A DNA stretch of 64,000 bases, taken from assembly GCA_030141605.1 (NCBI GenBank), contig JAQGDQ010000304.1:124001-188000 (forward strand), in the 5' to 3' direction. A program made the translations under genes and the position numbers. Shown here in pieces: positions 11,661 to 24,136 of the stretch. A model generated the notes under the pieces. It saw nothing but the letters and a program-made list of their open reading frames with translations, made no database searches and was not told the DNA's origin. Each line of letters begins with the position of its first letter. The stretch's first letter is position 1. Source of the DNA: Tubiluchus corallicola. Its lineage: Eukaryota > Priapulida > Priapulimorpha > Priapulimorphida > Tubiluchidae.

Positions 11661-13690
11661 TGTGGTGCACACTTACACCGCCAGTCTTTTTATAGACCAA
11701 AAGGCAAAACCAAGGTTACCGAAAGCTTTGCCACATTTTGACGTAATCACCATAACTTCTCTCACATGCTTCCTAAAATAGGAATTACTTTTAATTTTTT
11801 GACATAACAAAAAAACATCGAAGTACCAATATTATTTTTGTTTCAAATCACCAGGCGCTACCACCACGCGCTGATAATTATCAATGAAACCGGCGAGGGA
11901 CCCATAAGGGGGATATTTTACGGGGAAGTTAAGACCAAAGACTTTTCTTAGTCATTATTCTCTCCTTCACGACCATGCTGGGATTGTATGTATAGTATAC
12001 TACGAGCACATGATATTTGGTCACGGCCACACTTTGGCCGAGACATTTAAGCACCAATAAAATTTATCAACGTTCCCATTTTTTTAATTTTTGTTCACTG
12101 AATTTTTAATGACTCACTGTAATTTTTTAATTCTCACAATGTTTTTTTTAAAGCACAAGAAAACCCTTTACTTACATAGTAATAGTCTGTTCAATTCATC
12201 GATAAACTTTAGTTCTGTTGGAAGTGAAATCTGCTAAGATAAATATGTGCTACAGTTGTTGTCCAATGGAGAGTGGAGCCAATTGTCATCATATAATCAA
12301 ATCAATCATTCATATCAATTGTTTTCTGAGCAAAATAATATACAGTATCAGATATTCATCACCAAACTTAAAAATTGGCAATGAGAGCGACTCATTATAA
12401 TTTAATGGTAACTATACAGACTATAGCATCACTAATATTTCAATGATATAGATTCACTACGGACTACAGAGGCAGCTGCTACAGACAATACCTATGAAAT
12501 TTCTAACACCGGTTAGAGTGCAGTTATAATAATGTCACTGTGGGTATATTAAATTGACATATACGTATGGAGGCATAGCCCCAACAAAACCAACTGTATA
12601 TCGTAAAAGATAATTCTTTTGACTGTAGTTGAACATTATGTAATGGACTATCATTAGAAATTAAACAAGTTTGTATACTTAGCATAGCTAGTCAGTCCAG
12701 TGTCATATTATTGCTCATAGAGCATATCGACTAGTCATACCCATAGCATTTTTCAACATTTTTAAATGTCTCGAAAACATTATAAGTTATATTGTAGGGT
12801 CTCAATAAATGTTTAAAAAATGTTTTGGTCCTGTTTTTGTGAAATGGTCTACAAAGCAACCTAGTTTATGCATCATTAATACATGTACTGCAATTTTGTG
12901 CATTATTTTAGCCTGCAATTAAATAGTTTCTAAAACGTTTTGAAAATATTTCTGAGACCTTACACTGAAATAATTTTTGAGATTGTTTGTCAGATTTTGT
13001 GAAAACGTTCTATATGTATTTGGTGGGTAGTACGCACTGAAGCGTTAGCGCCCAATATTGCCACTATAGAAACATTCATTCGTGCACGTCTATTCTTGTA
13101 TATTGTTGATTAATTAAATAAAATATAGTTGAGACTGTCATCAGAACTTACTTACTAACAGATTATCTGACATCTGTAAGTGATTTAAGTGTTAGTGCAA
13201 ATACAAAAATCTCTGTTACCATCCACCATGCTGCAGACAGCCTACTGCGAAATACTGCAGGTTTCTATAAATTTGCACATTATATCCACACAACCAGTTG
13301 GTTGGAAAGCTTGTTAAACTCTTTATCCAACCATATAAGCTTTTTTACTTATTTTTTTAATTGGGGGGGGAGGCAAAGAAATGATATTCAAACTGTGTTG
13401 TTATGACGATTTGCAAGTCGTGAAGTTTCCATGTTGGTAGCCAATATTGGGAAGACATGCAAGATGTTAAATGATTGAGAACACTTGCATTATTAATATA
13501 TTATCTTGCAAGGTATTGTTCATCCATAACTCACTGGTTCAATCAGTAAGCCCAATTTTGTTTCCCTCGGCACTAGGGAAGGCTAGTGCGTCACATAATA
13601 ATAGAGCGTGAAACTGAAATGAATTGAATCGATAATTGCTAAAGATTTCCATGACATTAGTTTGAATGCGTCGTCCAATAGAAAACAAAA
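11661..13690. other. Head-to-head intergenic region ZNHIT1/STUB1
   Basis: A two-kilobase interval between the divergently transcribed ZNHIT1 (minus) and STUB1 (plus). The ~300 bp next to ZNHIT1 exon 1 is moderately GC-richer, consistent with a promoter. The G8 run at 13363-13370 and the AT-rich centre carry no recognisable gene. I see no convincing shared bidirectional core promoter, given the distance. Confidence 0.4.
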
Positions 13691-16600
13691 ATGAATGCTG
13701 TTAATCTTAAAAATCAGGGAAATCGTCTGTTTTGTGCCAGAAAGTTTGATGAAGCAGCTTCCTGTTATAGTAAAGCTATTGTACGTGACAATGTCATAGG
13801 CGTGCTTGACTTCTTTGTAGCGTAAATGATTCATAACAATTGAGGAAGTCGGTTAAATGTTTGTGAACGTATCGTATGTTGTCGTGTTGTTGTACTGTTC
13901 AGTTTGTTCTTGCTGCGTAGGTGGTGGAACTTTCGCACTTGGTAGTCGTTCCAGGGCACATCCTTATCATTGCCCAGTAGGTGCCGCTTCGCGGTATACT
14001 GTAGCACCATGTACCGCCTGGCTGTGTATAACCTTACTATTACTAATACTAATAGTACTATAATAGTAATACTATTTTACTAATACTATGTATTAATTGT
14101 GCTGAAGTACACAGGGCTGCAGCACACGATAAAGCGGAATGCAGGATGTGGTATATGGTGAGGCGGTACACTACGTGGCATGTTCGCGCATTGTGGACGT
14201 TCCCGTGTACCTCCTCATTGTGTTCCGTAGTGCCATGTGATACCTCACTGTGTTACCAGTCAGTCTTTTTCCATATGCCGTTGCCTGTTTGTACTATAGA
14301 CCTGTCAACTCTCACGCATTAGGCGTGTTTCACACTGGTCTGCCCACAAGGTGAAGGAGTATCTGGCGCTGTGGTACATGGGGATTTTGGCAAGTACGAG
14401 CATCCCACATAGTGTTTTCAGGCTCCCCCACAAAGTCTGACATTTATCACATGCATTTTAAGTCTTTAATACATGCACATACATCAAATTTCAGTTCTTG
14501 CACATCCCTTCAGCATCACACACATATCTGCAAATGACTTGACTTTGCCATCAGTACCAACCTCACCACAATTATTTACTATTTTCAATAATGTAGAAGT
14601 GTTCATGAGTTTCACGATGTATATTATACGTCAGGATTGCCCACATTTATCTCTCACAAAATAAGATTATTTATGACTTATTAAAGTGATTACTTGTCCT
14701 CTCCAGAGTTTCTGGTGTTACTTAATATTGCTCACAAGGTGTGCAGTTAGTCCGTCACTGCAGTGTCAGTGCACACTTATTAAAAATTTATTTCTTGGTT
14801 TATACACAGTGACTTCAAAATGATAATTGTGGGCTCATTTCATCACAGATGAGCCTAATGCTAAAAAGTGGATTGATGGATTGTATTCTGATAACTTGTA
14901 TTTACCCCTAAGTTTATTGATAAAGAAGTTAAAGAGGTGAAATTTGTTCAACATTTACTCATTTTTGTTTTCACTGTAAACTGCCTTTTAAACAAGTTTC
15001 CTATTCCACTGTGGTACATTACTTATTTATTCTCAGTTCTAAATTATGGTAATCAAAATAATTAGTAGAACTTTGATTTACTATTTAACTTGTCTTGCGA
15101 TAGACATGTGTCTATAATAAGAATGAAACACAAATTTGTTTTTAGTCTAAGAGTCATAATTCATATTTACTTGCAGGCTGAAAATCCCAATGTGGCTACA
15201 TTTTACACTAATCGGTCATTGTGTTATTTGAAACTTCGGAAATGGGATCCAGCAGCGCAGGACTGCAAAAAAGCATTACAGCTGGATAGTACTTTAGTAA
15301 AGGGGCATTTTTTTAATGGACAGGCTTTGCTAGAGATGCAGTATTATGACGAAGCCATTATCAGCTTACAACGGGGTAAATTTCCCCTTCTTCACTTAAT
15401 TATGTCTGTTTAATTTAAATGTCTTTTTAAATCTTAATTTTTTGGTAGTTTGCTAGAGTTGACTCATTAATTCATTTTAATTTTTGTTAATATTATTATT
15501 ATTATTATTATTCATAAAATTATAAGCAATATAATGATAATCATGTAAGAAAATTTATATGTAACAGTAAACATGTAGATTTGTTGATGGGTATTACTTG
15601 ATACTTACTGTAAAATTTTCCAAGCTTTGCTTACTTTTTTCTTAGCAAACGATTTAGCTAAAGAGCAGAAATTGAATTTTGGTGATGATATTACTTGTGC
15701 AATCCGCATTGCAAAGAAACGGCGATGGAAAGCGTTGGAAGAGAAACGTATCCGACAAGAAATAGAACTTCAAGAGTACCTTAATGGGCTAATTAGGGAT
15801 GATTACCAAAGGTATACACTTTTAATGGAAATCAGTTATGCTTATAATTTTGTGAAGTATTAAAAAGGTTCAAGTTGTATTACATGCATATTATCATTTT
15901 CTAAGTAGGATAAAATAACAAAATGTTATCAATAAGTATGAAGTTGGTGTAGGATTGAACTTCATATTTTACTTTGCATTAAGCCCAGTTTTTAATAGAT
16001 TATTCAAAATAGCCCTTAGCTTGGTCTCATAGATTATACAAGATATCACTGTCCTTGTCATCTTAATGTTTTACTCTGTTAGTTTTACATTTTTGTTCTC
16101 AGCAAAACAGGATAAAAAATTTAAAAAAATATATAACTTTCATTGGAGTGCTTGAAAACCCTTTTTATATTTCATGACAGAATTGGTAAGAATAGGGAAA
16201 GTGCTTGTTCCACTAGTTCTGAACATATTAATATAAAAATTGCACTCTTTTTGGCAGAAAGGCAAAACCATAAACAATAAGCGTACAATCTATTTCCAAA
16301 GTGACGTCCTCAGTAACATTGGCTGTGATGTTGTTTCAACACGTCTGCTTTTCAGTCAGAGAAGTGATAGGAATATGTATTGTAGTGCATTTGAAGATAA
16401 TAATTCTTTTTTTTAAAAAATTGTTGCAATAAACTGTTGGTAGACAGACATGATCAGGACTGTAATGTCTACAACTATGTAGATTTTTAAATCACTATTT
16501 TTCTTTCAGGCCTATAGCATAGCAGTACATCTTTACAGCATATATGAAACAATGCCTTCCATAGCAAACAATGTAAAGCAATCACTTTTATTTCCCAGCA

Positions 16601-19600
16601 AAAATCAATACTGGCTGATGTACATAAAAGCAATTAGTGATTTGTATTGCAGGATAAAAATTACCAATGCCTGGCTACTTACTTGCTTTCAGTTGTGTTG
16701 CGGGACAGAAATTAACAATGCTTGATTCATTCCAAACACTTTATGGCATTTATGCTTGACAATTTCTGACGAAAGAAAACTAAAGTTTATAGCAAAAATT
16801 CAAATTTGAAACACAGTTTTTTCTTTCTTTCATACATGTATTTCCCCTGATTGCTCCCCTTGTACCATCTCTTCCTCTTTTTCTGTACTTGTTTTTTTAG
16901 AAAAAAATTCTAGCATTGGTTGGGTAAACTATTTCTTTTTTTTCTGCTACAGCTTCTTGTAGCACTATAAAGCATTAGCAATATTACGTCTTACATCTGA
17001 ACTGCACTTTCTATTTATGTTGTTGTCACAAAAAAATTTTGTCCACCATCAATATTTATAACAACTTCATGCAGCTAGCCATGTTTGTTTAACATGTTTC
17101 TCCATTTAACATTCTGAGAAATATTTCTAGTGTTGCTTTTCCGACATCTTAAAGGCAAATAAGATGAATGCAGTAATAATTAACCCAGCAATGTAATATG
17201 AAAGGATTTTATCAGAGGTGTTACATCTCTTTGTGGGAAAGTGCCAGTCATTAGGGAGCGGCCAACAACAAATTATCGCTGCCTGCGTCTGACTGCTTAG
17301 TAGGACAAATTATTATAGTGATGTCTGTTAATATTGGTTTCTTTATAAAGCACGAATGCAGTAAACAAAATTTGATTGCTTAAGGGCCAAAAAATGTTTG
17401 TTAAAATGAAAAATGCGTCGTTAAGTGAGTAAAGGTGTAAAAAGATCAGCGTCATTAAAATGAAACATCGTTAAATGAAATATTGCTAAGGGAGATCTTG
17501 CTATACTGCGAGAATTAGTGATAAAGTACCTGCATTTTTTGCAGACCACAGAGTCAAAGAAAAGTTATTTTTAGGTATCTTGATTTGCATGATCTAAATA
17601 CTGAGGAATTTTGCCACTTCGTACATTTTCATCAATTTCAATGACAGACAATCCTATTCAATCTATGGCTTCATTTGATGGTATTTCATTTAATACATCA
17701 TCACATTTTGGTAAGATGTAGTGCATCATTAACTGAGGACATTCTACATTTTTACACAGTATTAAAGAACTTCTCAGTAGACATTTTAAATTATAGTATG
17801 CTTCAGATTGGCAGTCATCACTTCTTGATTTTCTTACTTTTTCAGACAAAAAGAGAAATTGTACGAGGATTCTGAAAAAATGGAGACTAACGAATTGCAT
17901 TTAGAGATGCAGCTTGTATGTTGACATTCTTAAATTTTCTTTATTTAAAAATTCTTGTTGATCTTGTTTATTCCTAGTATTAAATTTATAATTTCGTTAT
18001 AACTATCTTAGGGGACAAAAAAAAATATTACTTAAATAAAGCTGAAAAAATTGTCCTGAAATATGTTTTTATTGCCTGTATGCTGTCTTATTGTGCATAA
18101 AACTTGTATTAGTAATAGCACTGTATGAAACTTGAAAATTAAACTCCCACGATCACATTTTGATGATAGGTAGTTTAAAACAAGTTTAAAGAACATTACC
18201 TAAAGTTCAAAAAACTAATCAGGGCATTCACAGCACACAATTTACTTACTAAGCAAAAATAAATTATATCTGGTCAAAGTGATTAATAATGTTTTCTGGT
18301 GAGTCGGTGACTTTTTTGGTGCACAGTAGAATAATGGGTCCAGTGACATTTTAGCAATTGGTATGAACATTGGAAGTTACTAAAGATTTTGTCTTCCAGT
18401 TAAATGTGTCTTTCAAACTGGTAAGTGTAAAGCTAAGTAATATAACTTTATATGGAAAGTTTTTTGGGAAATACTTTAAAATTCCCTTTTCCGTCCCTTT
18501 GAAGCTTTGCATATAATTTGCTAATTTTTCATTTATTTGGCTATTTTAAATCAATACGGCTGAGCAATAGTAGAAGCTGTCAAGGGTAGCCTAACTAATT
18601 CATAACTAATACTGTTGTCAAGCAATTAAATGTTTTGTGTTTTTTTAGGATAAGCGATTGGAACAAGTAAACGATTTATTTGCACAGGTTGATGAACGAC
18701 GAAGGGTCAGTACTTTATGATTGCCAAACTACATTTGATCACTTTCCAAATGTGTGTACAGAAATGAATTTTCATTATGCTCATTTTGAAAGAGAAGCAA
18801 GTTTACACTGATTAATACTAAAACTAACTTACAACTACGTAATATAAGATAACTAAGTAACAACCTAATAACTGTGTTACGTAGCCCTACTATTTATATG
18901 TTCCAAAATTCCTATTATTGAACTGTGCCAAAAGGGCTACCTCATGCTTAAAATTATAAACAAATGAGTCTTTGACATGAATTTTGACACTGCAATTTTT
19001 TGTGTTAATACTCATTTCGAATATGTGTCTTTTGTAGAAACGGGACGTGCCAGACTACCTTTGTGGCAAAATCAGCTTTGAGCTGCTAAAAGATCCTGTG
19101 ATAACTCCAAGTGGCATTACATATGACAGGAAGGACATTGAAGAACATCTGCAGGTAAAGATATATTAATGGCAATAAGCACACCTATAAACAGCTGAAA
19201 TAGTTGATCAGCACTTAAAATTCACAGAAAGCCCCATTTCTTTTAATAATGTGCTCTTGTTATAACAATTCACAATGATTAATTTTGCAGAAATATAATA
19301 AAATTACCCTATTTACTACAAATTTGTTAAATGTTTTTCTGCAAGGAACTTAACAAATTGAAATAAAATCACAAAGTAGTATAGTAAGTCTCGTAATGCA
19401 CACTTATGCTCGTAGAGTTTAAACAGTAAGCGATCCTATTATAGTACTGTATTTACTATTATAATTTTTAATGATTAAAACTCGATCTCATATTTATATT
19501 TCTTACACATTGCTGCTTGTTATGAATAACTTACTTGTGCTGCGACCTTTTCTCATACTTATTGTTTACCACTTATATGTAGTTCTTATACTTGATTTGA

Positions 19601-19787
19601 AAATAATCAAGGGCATCAGTTTTAGGCATTATTTTATGTCAATCTGTGAATGTATTTTTAGCGTGTTGGTCACTTTGATCCTGTAACAAGAGCAGATCTT
19701 AGGCAGGACCAGCTCATTCCAAATCTTGCAATGAAAGAAGTACTGGACCATTTTGTTTCTGAGAATGGTTGGGTGGAAGATTACTGA
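13691..19787 (+). CDS. STUB1: E3 ubiquitin ligase CHIP (TPR co-chaperone with U-box)
   Basis: CHIP binds the EEVD tails of Hsp70/Hsp90 through its TPR domain and ubiquitinates their clients through a C-terminal U-box; it acts in the cytosol. Seven exons, all in phase, give 274 aa: 13691-13780, 15177-15375, 15646-15811, 17846-17915, 18649-18705, 19038-19154 and 19662-19787. TPR region is residues ~1-110 ([46 protein letters not shown]), with the carboxylate-clamp residues K7, N11, N42 and K72 present. A charged helical linker follows ([20 protein letters not shown]). The U-box is residues ~197-274, ending [10 protein letters not shown]206, H231 and P240 match human I235, H260 and P269, which matter for E2 use and stability. 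It is 29 residues shorter than the human protein only at the N-terminus, where human CHIP has a Gly/Ser-rich leader. An AATAAA lies at 19899-19904. Confidence 0.95.
13917..14330. repeat. GC-richer, partly self-complementary block in STUB1 intron 1
   Basis: Base composition shifts sharply from the AT-rich surroundings. Two GTACCGCC-type words occur in opposite orientation (near 14010 and 14160), around an AT palindrome at ~14037-14092 built from TACTAATACTA and TAGTATTAGTA words. This looks like an inserted repeat unit, but I could not define its ends or family. Confidence 0.35.
15491..15512. repeat. (ATT)n microsatellite
   Basis: A short ATT trinucleotide run inside STUB1 intron 2. Confidence 0.9.
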
Positions 19788-19898
19788 AGCATGGTAAACT
19801 ATATTAAATTGTAAATATTGTAAATTACATGGGTGATATAAAACATTCAAATATATTTGGAACAGTAGAATTTGTTTATTAACAGAATTTATTAAATT

Positions 19899-19904
19899 AA
19901 TAAA
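19899..19904 (+). terminator. STUB1: STUB1 polyadenylation signal candidate
   Basis: Canonical AATAAA 112 bp downstream of the STUB1 stop codon, in an AT-rich 3' UTR. Confidence 0.55.
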
Positions 19905-20742
19905 TATTTCATGTTCTTTGTCTCTTCTAAACTCTATTAATGTTGAATAATTGAATAATTTTTATGTTCTGTTGTGTGAAGACAAAGATTATTATTTGAA
20001 AATGTTGTAAAAGTACTTATTTATCTATATTTAATAGTATAAAACATAGTCGTGACCGTTATTCACAGATTGTGCTTTGCTGTTTCACTTATTCATGTTT
20101 TCTATCATATTTTCCATCATTTGTTGCCGTCTTTCACTTAGCTTCATGAAGGGAGTACTTCATTCTTTATTCTTTACAGTTTCTAACAGTAGATAAAATT
20201 ATTTGTATTATAAATGTTTACTAAGTTCTAAAGTGAAAACACATGCAAAGTTTTCATTAGTTTATTATTCATCTTAGTAACATTTTTTAACTTATTCAAA
20301 TGTTCAGCAATAAGCAATTTGATATTAAAGCTGCATGTGCTTCTTGATTGTAGTTTAAAATGCAAATGTTTTTTTGGCAAGAAATGTCACTTATTCATTA
20401 GCAACAATGTGTTCTTGAACTTTGAAATGTTAACAATTTACCAATTTTAATTTTGTCAGCAGAATGTTGAAGGGCAAGCACCAATGGTCAATAAAAATGT
20501 CAACTAAATAATCCCTTGTGTGTTTTGCTATGGGAATTTCAATGTTTTAATTAATAAAGTTTGGCAAAAGGAATTTTAAAAATCTAGATTCAGTAAATAA
20601 AGTGACACAGGGAAATTGCGTAAGTGATATACAGCTTATATACAAATAATGTTGAAACATAAAATCAGTGTTCAGTAAGCTGAAATTACATACCTTCGAT
20701 ATAACACCTTAAGTTCGGTAACACTATATTTTCTGATTTTAT
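19905..20742. other. Convergent intergenic interval STUB1/TRMT5
   Basis: AT-rich sequence between two genes that run toward each other. It presumably contains both 3' UTRs. I see no further coding sequence, repeat or RNA gene. Confidence 0.4.
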
Positions 20743-22203
20743 TCAGCGAATTTTGCACTTTTTTGCAGGAGATTCTGAATATTTCTCCTCGTGAATATCT
20801 GTAGTGTTTTGTTCACAGTCCTTATGTTCACAATTTTTCTTTCTACTAGTTTTTGTTACACTATCGCTTGCAAACAACAGTGATTCTGACAGCTGGAACG
20901 AGACACAAAACATGTCTTTGTTTGGTGCAACTTTCCTAACAAAGTGAATACTAAGACCTGTAAAGGCATAACCTTTCAGAGATTTAGTGACTAACTGCTC
21001 AATTTCATTTTCTGGTGAATGAGCATCTTTGAGAAATATGTAGCAGTATACAAAAGGCAACTCTTTACCATTTAAAATATTTGCCACTTCTGCTACATCA
21101 AGGTCATCAAGGTCATGAAGTAAACCTACAAAAGCATCTAAAAATGTTATTGCTGTTGCTGGTAAATTCATGACAATGTGAAAGTGACCATTGAAAGTTG
21201 TATCTCTCAGATGCTCTAACATGTGAGTTTTAATCACACTTCTAATAAAATTCCTGCCATCTAAATTAAATGCACTTAATGTTTTTACTTTATTCAGATG
21301 AGCATTTTCTACCAACCATTTGTATGCTTCAACATTTAGATCATTAGCCATGACAGTCACTCCTTTCTTAGCAGCAGGTACAGCAAAAGGACCAATTCCA
21401 GCAAAAACATCATACAGCACATCACCGGTTTTCAATAAGCTGGTAACTCGTTGGTGTTCCGTATCAAGCCGGGGGTTCCAGTACACCTTGGAAAAATCCA
21501 TTTTGTAGCTGCAACCATGTTCTTTAACTGTAGTGATGAAATCCTCTTCGCCAGCAATTACTTCCATACAAAAGTTTCTATAAGTGTTGTCGATGTTTGT
21601 TGTCTTATTCACCACAGTTCTTACTCCTAAGTGTTTATCAAGTAACACTTGACCTATTAGGCTTTTGTAATCTGCTAGATGTTCTTTGAGGTTCAGGTGC
21701 AGAATATGACCAACACGACTGTACCCTGACACTATATTAGCATCTGTAGGAAGTACAGCTTTAAATATTTTGTCAAATGTCCAGTTGTCATACCCTAGTT
21801 CTAGATGACGGCTACCAAAGCCACTTGCATTTATTTTACATTTGTCTATTAGCTGAATTGAAATGTTTTCTGGAAGATTATCTAAACTTTTATACCAAGG
21901 CTTGAGTAGGATCTTTTTTATGTGGTGATCTTCACAGGTAATTACAGGTGCTACATTTGGAATATGCAGATAAAATGGTTTCAGGATTTTCAGTGCTTGT
22001 TTCAGTAAACTTACATTCACATCTAGCGTAGGTATGTCATAATCTCGACAAAACGTGTTTCTGTCAAGAATCTTCATTCCTCGCACACATTCTGGTGGCG
22101 ATAATTCTTCCATTGCTTGCATGTGGCAGTTTCTTGGCACTGTAAGCAGCAAAATGTGTCTAATAGTTGGTGGTCTGAAACCTGAACGATACAAAGCACT
22201 CAT
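20743..22203 (-). CDS. TRMT5: tRNA (guanine-37-N1)-methyltransferase
   Basis: TRMT5 transfers a methyl group from SAM to N1 of G37 in tRNA, next to the anticodon, preventing +1 frameshifting; in animals it serves the cytosol/nucleus and mitochondria. The whole 486-aa protein (human about 509) is in one exon. Visible family blocks: RGMKILDRNTF (~41-51); YSRVGHILHLNLKEH (~161-175); SLIGQVLLDKH (~181-191); NIDNTYRNFCMEV (~203-215); FSKVYWNPRLDTEHQR (~237-252); the SAM-binding loop DVFAGIGPFAVPAAKKG (~265-281); NDLN (287-290); NLDGR (313-317); and the catalytic-region NLPATA (346-351). The start at 22203 gives a basic, hydrophobic N-terminus (SGFRPP, IRHILLL) compatible with mitochondrial import. 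The ATG lies 6 nt after a ctttctatag acceptor-like sequence, so a 5' UTR splice or trans-splice is possible. Confidence 0.96.
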   Translation of the reverse strand: MSALYRSGFRPPTIRHILLLTVPRNCHMQAMEELSPPECVRGMKILDRNTFCRDYDIPTLDVNVSLLKQALKILKPFYLHIPNVAPVITCEDHHIKKILLKPWYKSLDNLPENISIQLIDKCKINASGFGSRHLELGYDNWTFDKIFKAVLPTDANIVSGYSRVGHILHLNLKEHLADYKSLIGQVLLDKHLGVRTVVNKTTNIDNTYRNFCMEVIAGEEDFITTVKEHGCSYKMDFSKVYWNPRLDTEHQRVTSLLKTGDVLYDVFAGIGPFAVPAAKKGVTVMANDLNVEAYKWLVENAHLNKVKTLSAFNLDGRNFIRSVIKTHMLEHLRDTTFNGHFHIVMNLPATAITFLDAFVGLLHDLDDLDVAEVANILNGKELPFVYCYIFLKDAHSPENEIEQLVTKSLKGYAFTGLSIHFVRKVAPNKDMFCVSFQLSESLLFASDSVTKTSRKKNCEHKDCEQNTTDIHEEKYSESPAKKCKIR

Positions 22204-22222
22204 TCAGAACTATAGAAAGTTA

Positions 22223-22312
22223 TCAACTAAATGAATCTACAACTGAATGTCTTGCATAAACAGGACGCATTTCTTTGATATTATCTATGTAAACCAGTTT
22301 TTTTGCACCAAC
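22223..22312 (-). CDS. Unidentified terminal-exon-like sequence directly upstream of TRMT5
   Basis: On the minus strand, a good acceptor (ttttttgtttttag) is followed by 29 protein-like codons and TGA: VGAKKLVYIDNIKEMRPVYA, then RHSVVDSFS. The stop codon lies 12 nt before a second acceptor-like ctttctatag and 19 nt before the TRMT5 ATG. I do not recognise the protein. Either it is the last exon of a separate upstream gene with almost no intercistronic spacing, or it is TRMT5 5' UTR read by chance in an open frame. A 29-codon open frame alone is weak evidence. No joining upstream exon in the right phase was found. Confidence 0.35.
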   Translation of the reverse strand, partial: VGAKKLVYIDNIKEMRPVYARHSVVDSFS

Positions 22313-22897
22313 CTAAAAACAAAAAACATTTGATGACATCGTTAAGCTAAATTTAACAATTGCACTAGTTTAGCTAAAAATTAGCAATTACTATTCATCA
22401 CATAATAAATGTTCAATTCGTTAATAAACAAGAGAGCTATAAACCCATTGTTCCAGATAAAATTTAAGTGAAAAGGATATTTGCCCTTAAAAGCTTTTCC
22501 AGTGCAAACATAAAAACTATTGGAGAAGCTTTTTACCTCCATAATTTTTTTTCTCAATGTCGATTTACTTTCTAGATTTTTAGTTGATGCTGATTAGATT
22601 ATTATGAATTTTTCGATGTTAGTACAAATACAGACTAGTGAATGATTTTGATTGGTGACAGCTTTTTGTGTCGCATTTACAAATAAAAATGTTTTCCGAA
22701 ATAATTAACAATATGTACATAATTAAGGCTGTATTTGATATTAATAGTTTCCATGAAATAGAAACTTGTCACCTTTTGATGCATGACCTATGGCTTAATC
22801 AAACTGGAGTAAACACACCACTCAATTTGTGTCATCGAGACCTTTCATTTGATACACTACAACTCGCTGTTGCTTGACGTTGGAAACATTCGTTGGC

Positions 22898-24118
22898 ACT
22901 CTATTAAAATCCAGGTCCCGCTCGATTTTCGCCGAGCGATCACCTATTTCGAGATATGATTACGAAAGGATGGTTGACAAGTCCGAGTTTCACTTGTGGC
23001 GGAATAAGTTAATGAAATATAACTAATAGAATATAAAAGTCCAATAGGTTTACGATTTCTATAAAAAACAAAAAATTGATATTTTACCCAATGTTTGATG
23101 CATTTGATTGAGCAAAATGTAGTTTAATCTGAATAAGTAATTAAATTATTACAAGCAGTGGAAAGTATTTTTCATTTGAGAAGTTTGTAATTTTTCATGA
23201 TAATTATTATTGTTAATATTGTAGTCATCTTCATTATCAGCCGATTATTATTAATAACTAAGCACGTCATTTCCGCAGTCGTCATGATAATAAACGTTTT
23301 ATTTATGTATCTTTCAACTGTTCATACCTAATTTTCAATGTTATGCTCCCCAGACGATTTTTTAGCCTCGCCCATTGTCTGGCACAGCGGGTTGTTTTTT
23401 AGTCGAGGGGTAGACTGAAAATTTATGTAACAAGTAAATTTACATTGATGGAGGTGATGGAAAAAACGTTAAACGTTAAAATGCAAATTTTTCCAGTTAA
23501 ATTTTAGCTAAGGATGGGCTGGATGCAAATTAATAATTATTTAGCAAGTTAATTTAGGTCAACAAAGACTACGGGAAAATGTATAAGCTTTTGAGTGGAT
23601 GCTATAATATTTTTATTTTGCTTCTCAGTCGAGTGGTGAAAACACTTAATCCTTTGTTGAAACAAACAGTAGCCTATCTCACAGGGCTAGTTCTTAAGTG
23701 TGCTTGGTCCTAATAGGACCAACAAATGTTTCCGAAAGAAAATTCTGCTTTGCTATAACTTATAATAATATAAAAACTACTGAAAAAAGTCATATAAGCC
23801 AACAATTTATTTATTCAGTCACATGAACTAACGTTTCGACTGAGTTAAGTTATGTCCAGCATTTTTACTATTTCAGCCTTATCTCAATTATTAAATAAAT
23901 AATGTGTATTTTCACAGAATTCTATACACAGACGTACTGGGCATAGAAACGCTGACGGTCTGCAAGCAATTGTGAGACCAACGCAGATCGTCATATTGCG
24001 CTAAGTAATGATATCGAATAGTAATAGTAATAGTAGCTTATAATAGTCCTAATAATAGGAATAGGACAATAGGTTATCGCTCGGCGAAAATCGACCGGGA
24101 CCTGGATTCTAATAGAGT
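22898..24118. mobile_element. 1.2-kb DNA element with 51-bp terminal inverted repeats
   Basis: The left end (22898-22948) begins ACTCTATTAAAATCCAGGTC; the right end (24068-24118) read in reverse begins ACTCTATTAGAATCCAGGTC. Over about 51 bp only three positions differ. The inner part reads GATTTTCGCCGAGCGAT on both sides. The interior is AT-rich and has no recognisable transposase, so this is a non-autonomous element (MITE-like). I could not see a clean target-site duplication, so the superfamily is undetermined. High arm identity suggests it is fairly young. Confidence 0.85.
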
Positions 24119-24136
24119 CCCATTTGGAATATTCTC

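Noticed and set aside
17400-17520. Right end of another Tigger-like element (TTAAATGAAATATTGCTAAG...ATACTG) in STUB1 intron 3
   Set aside because: It resembles such an end, but no matching left end or TA duplication could be found.
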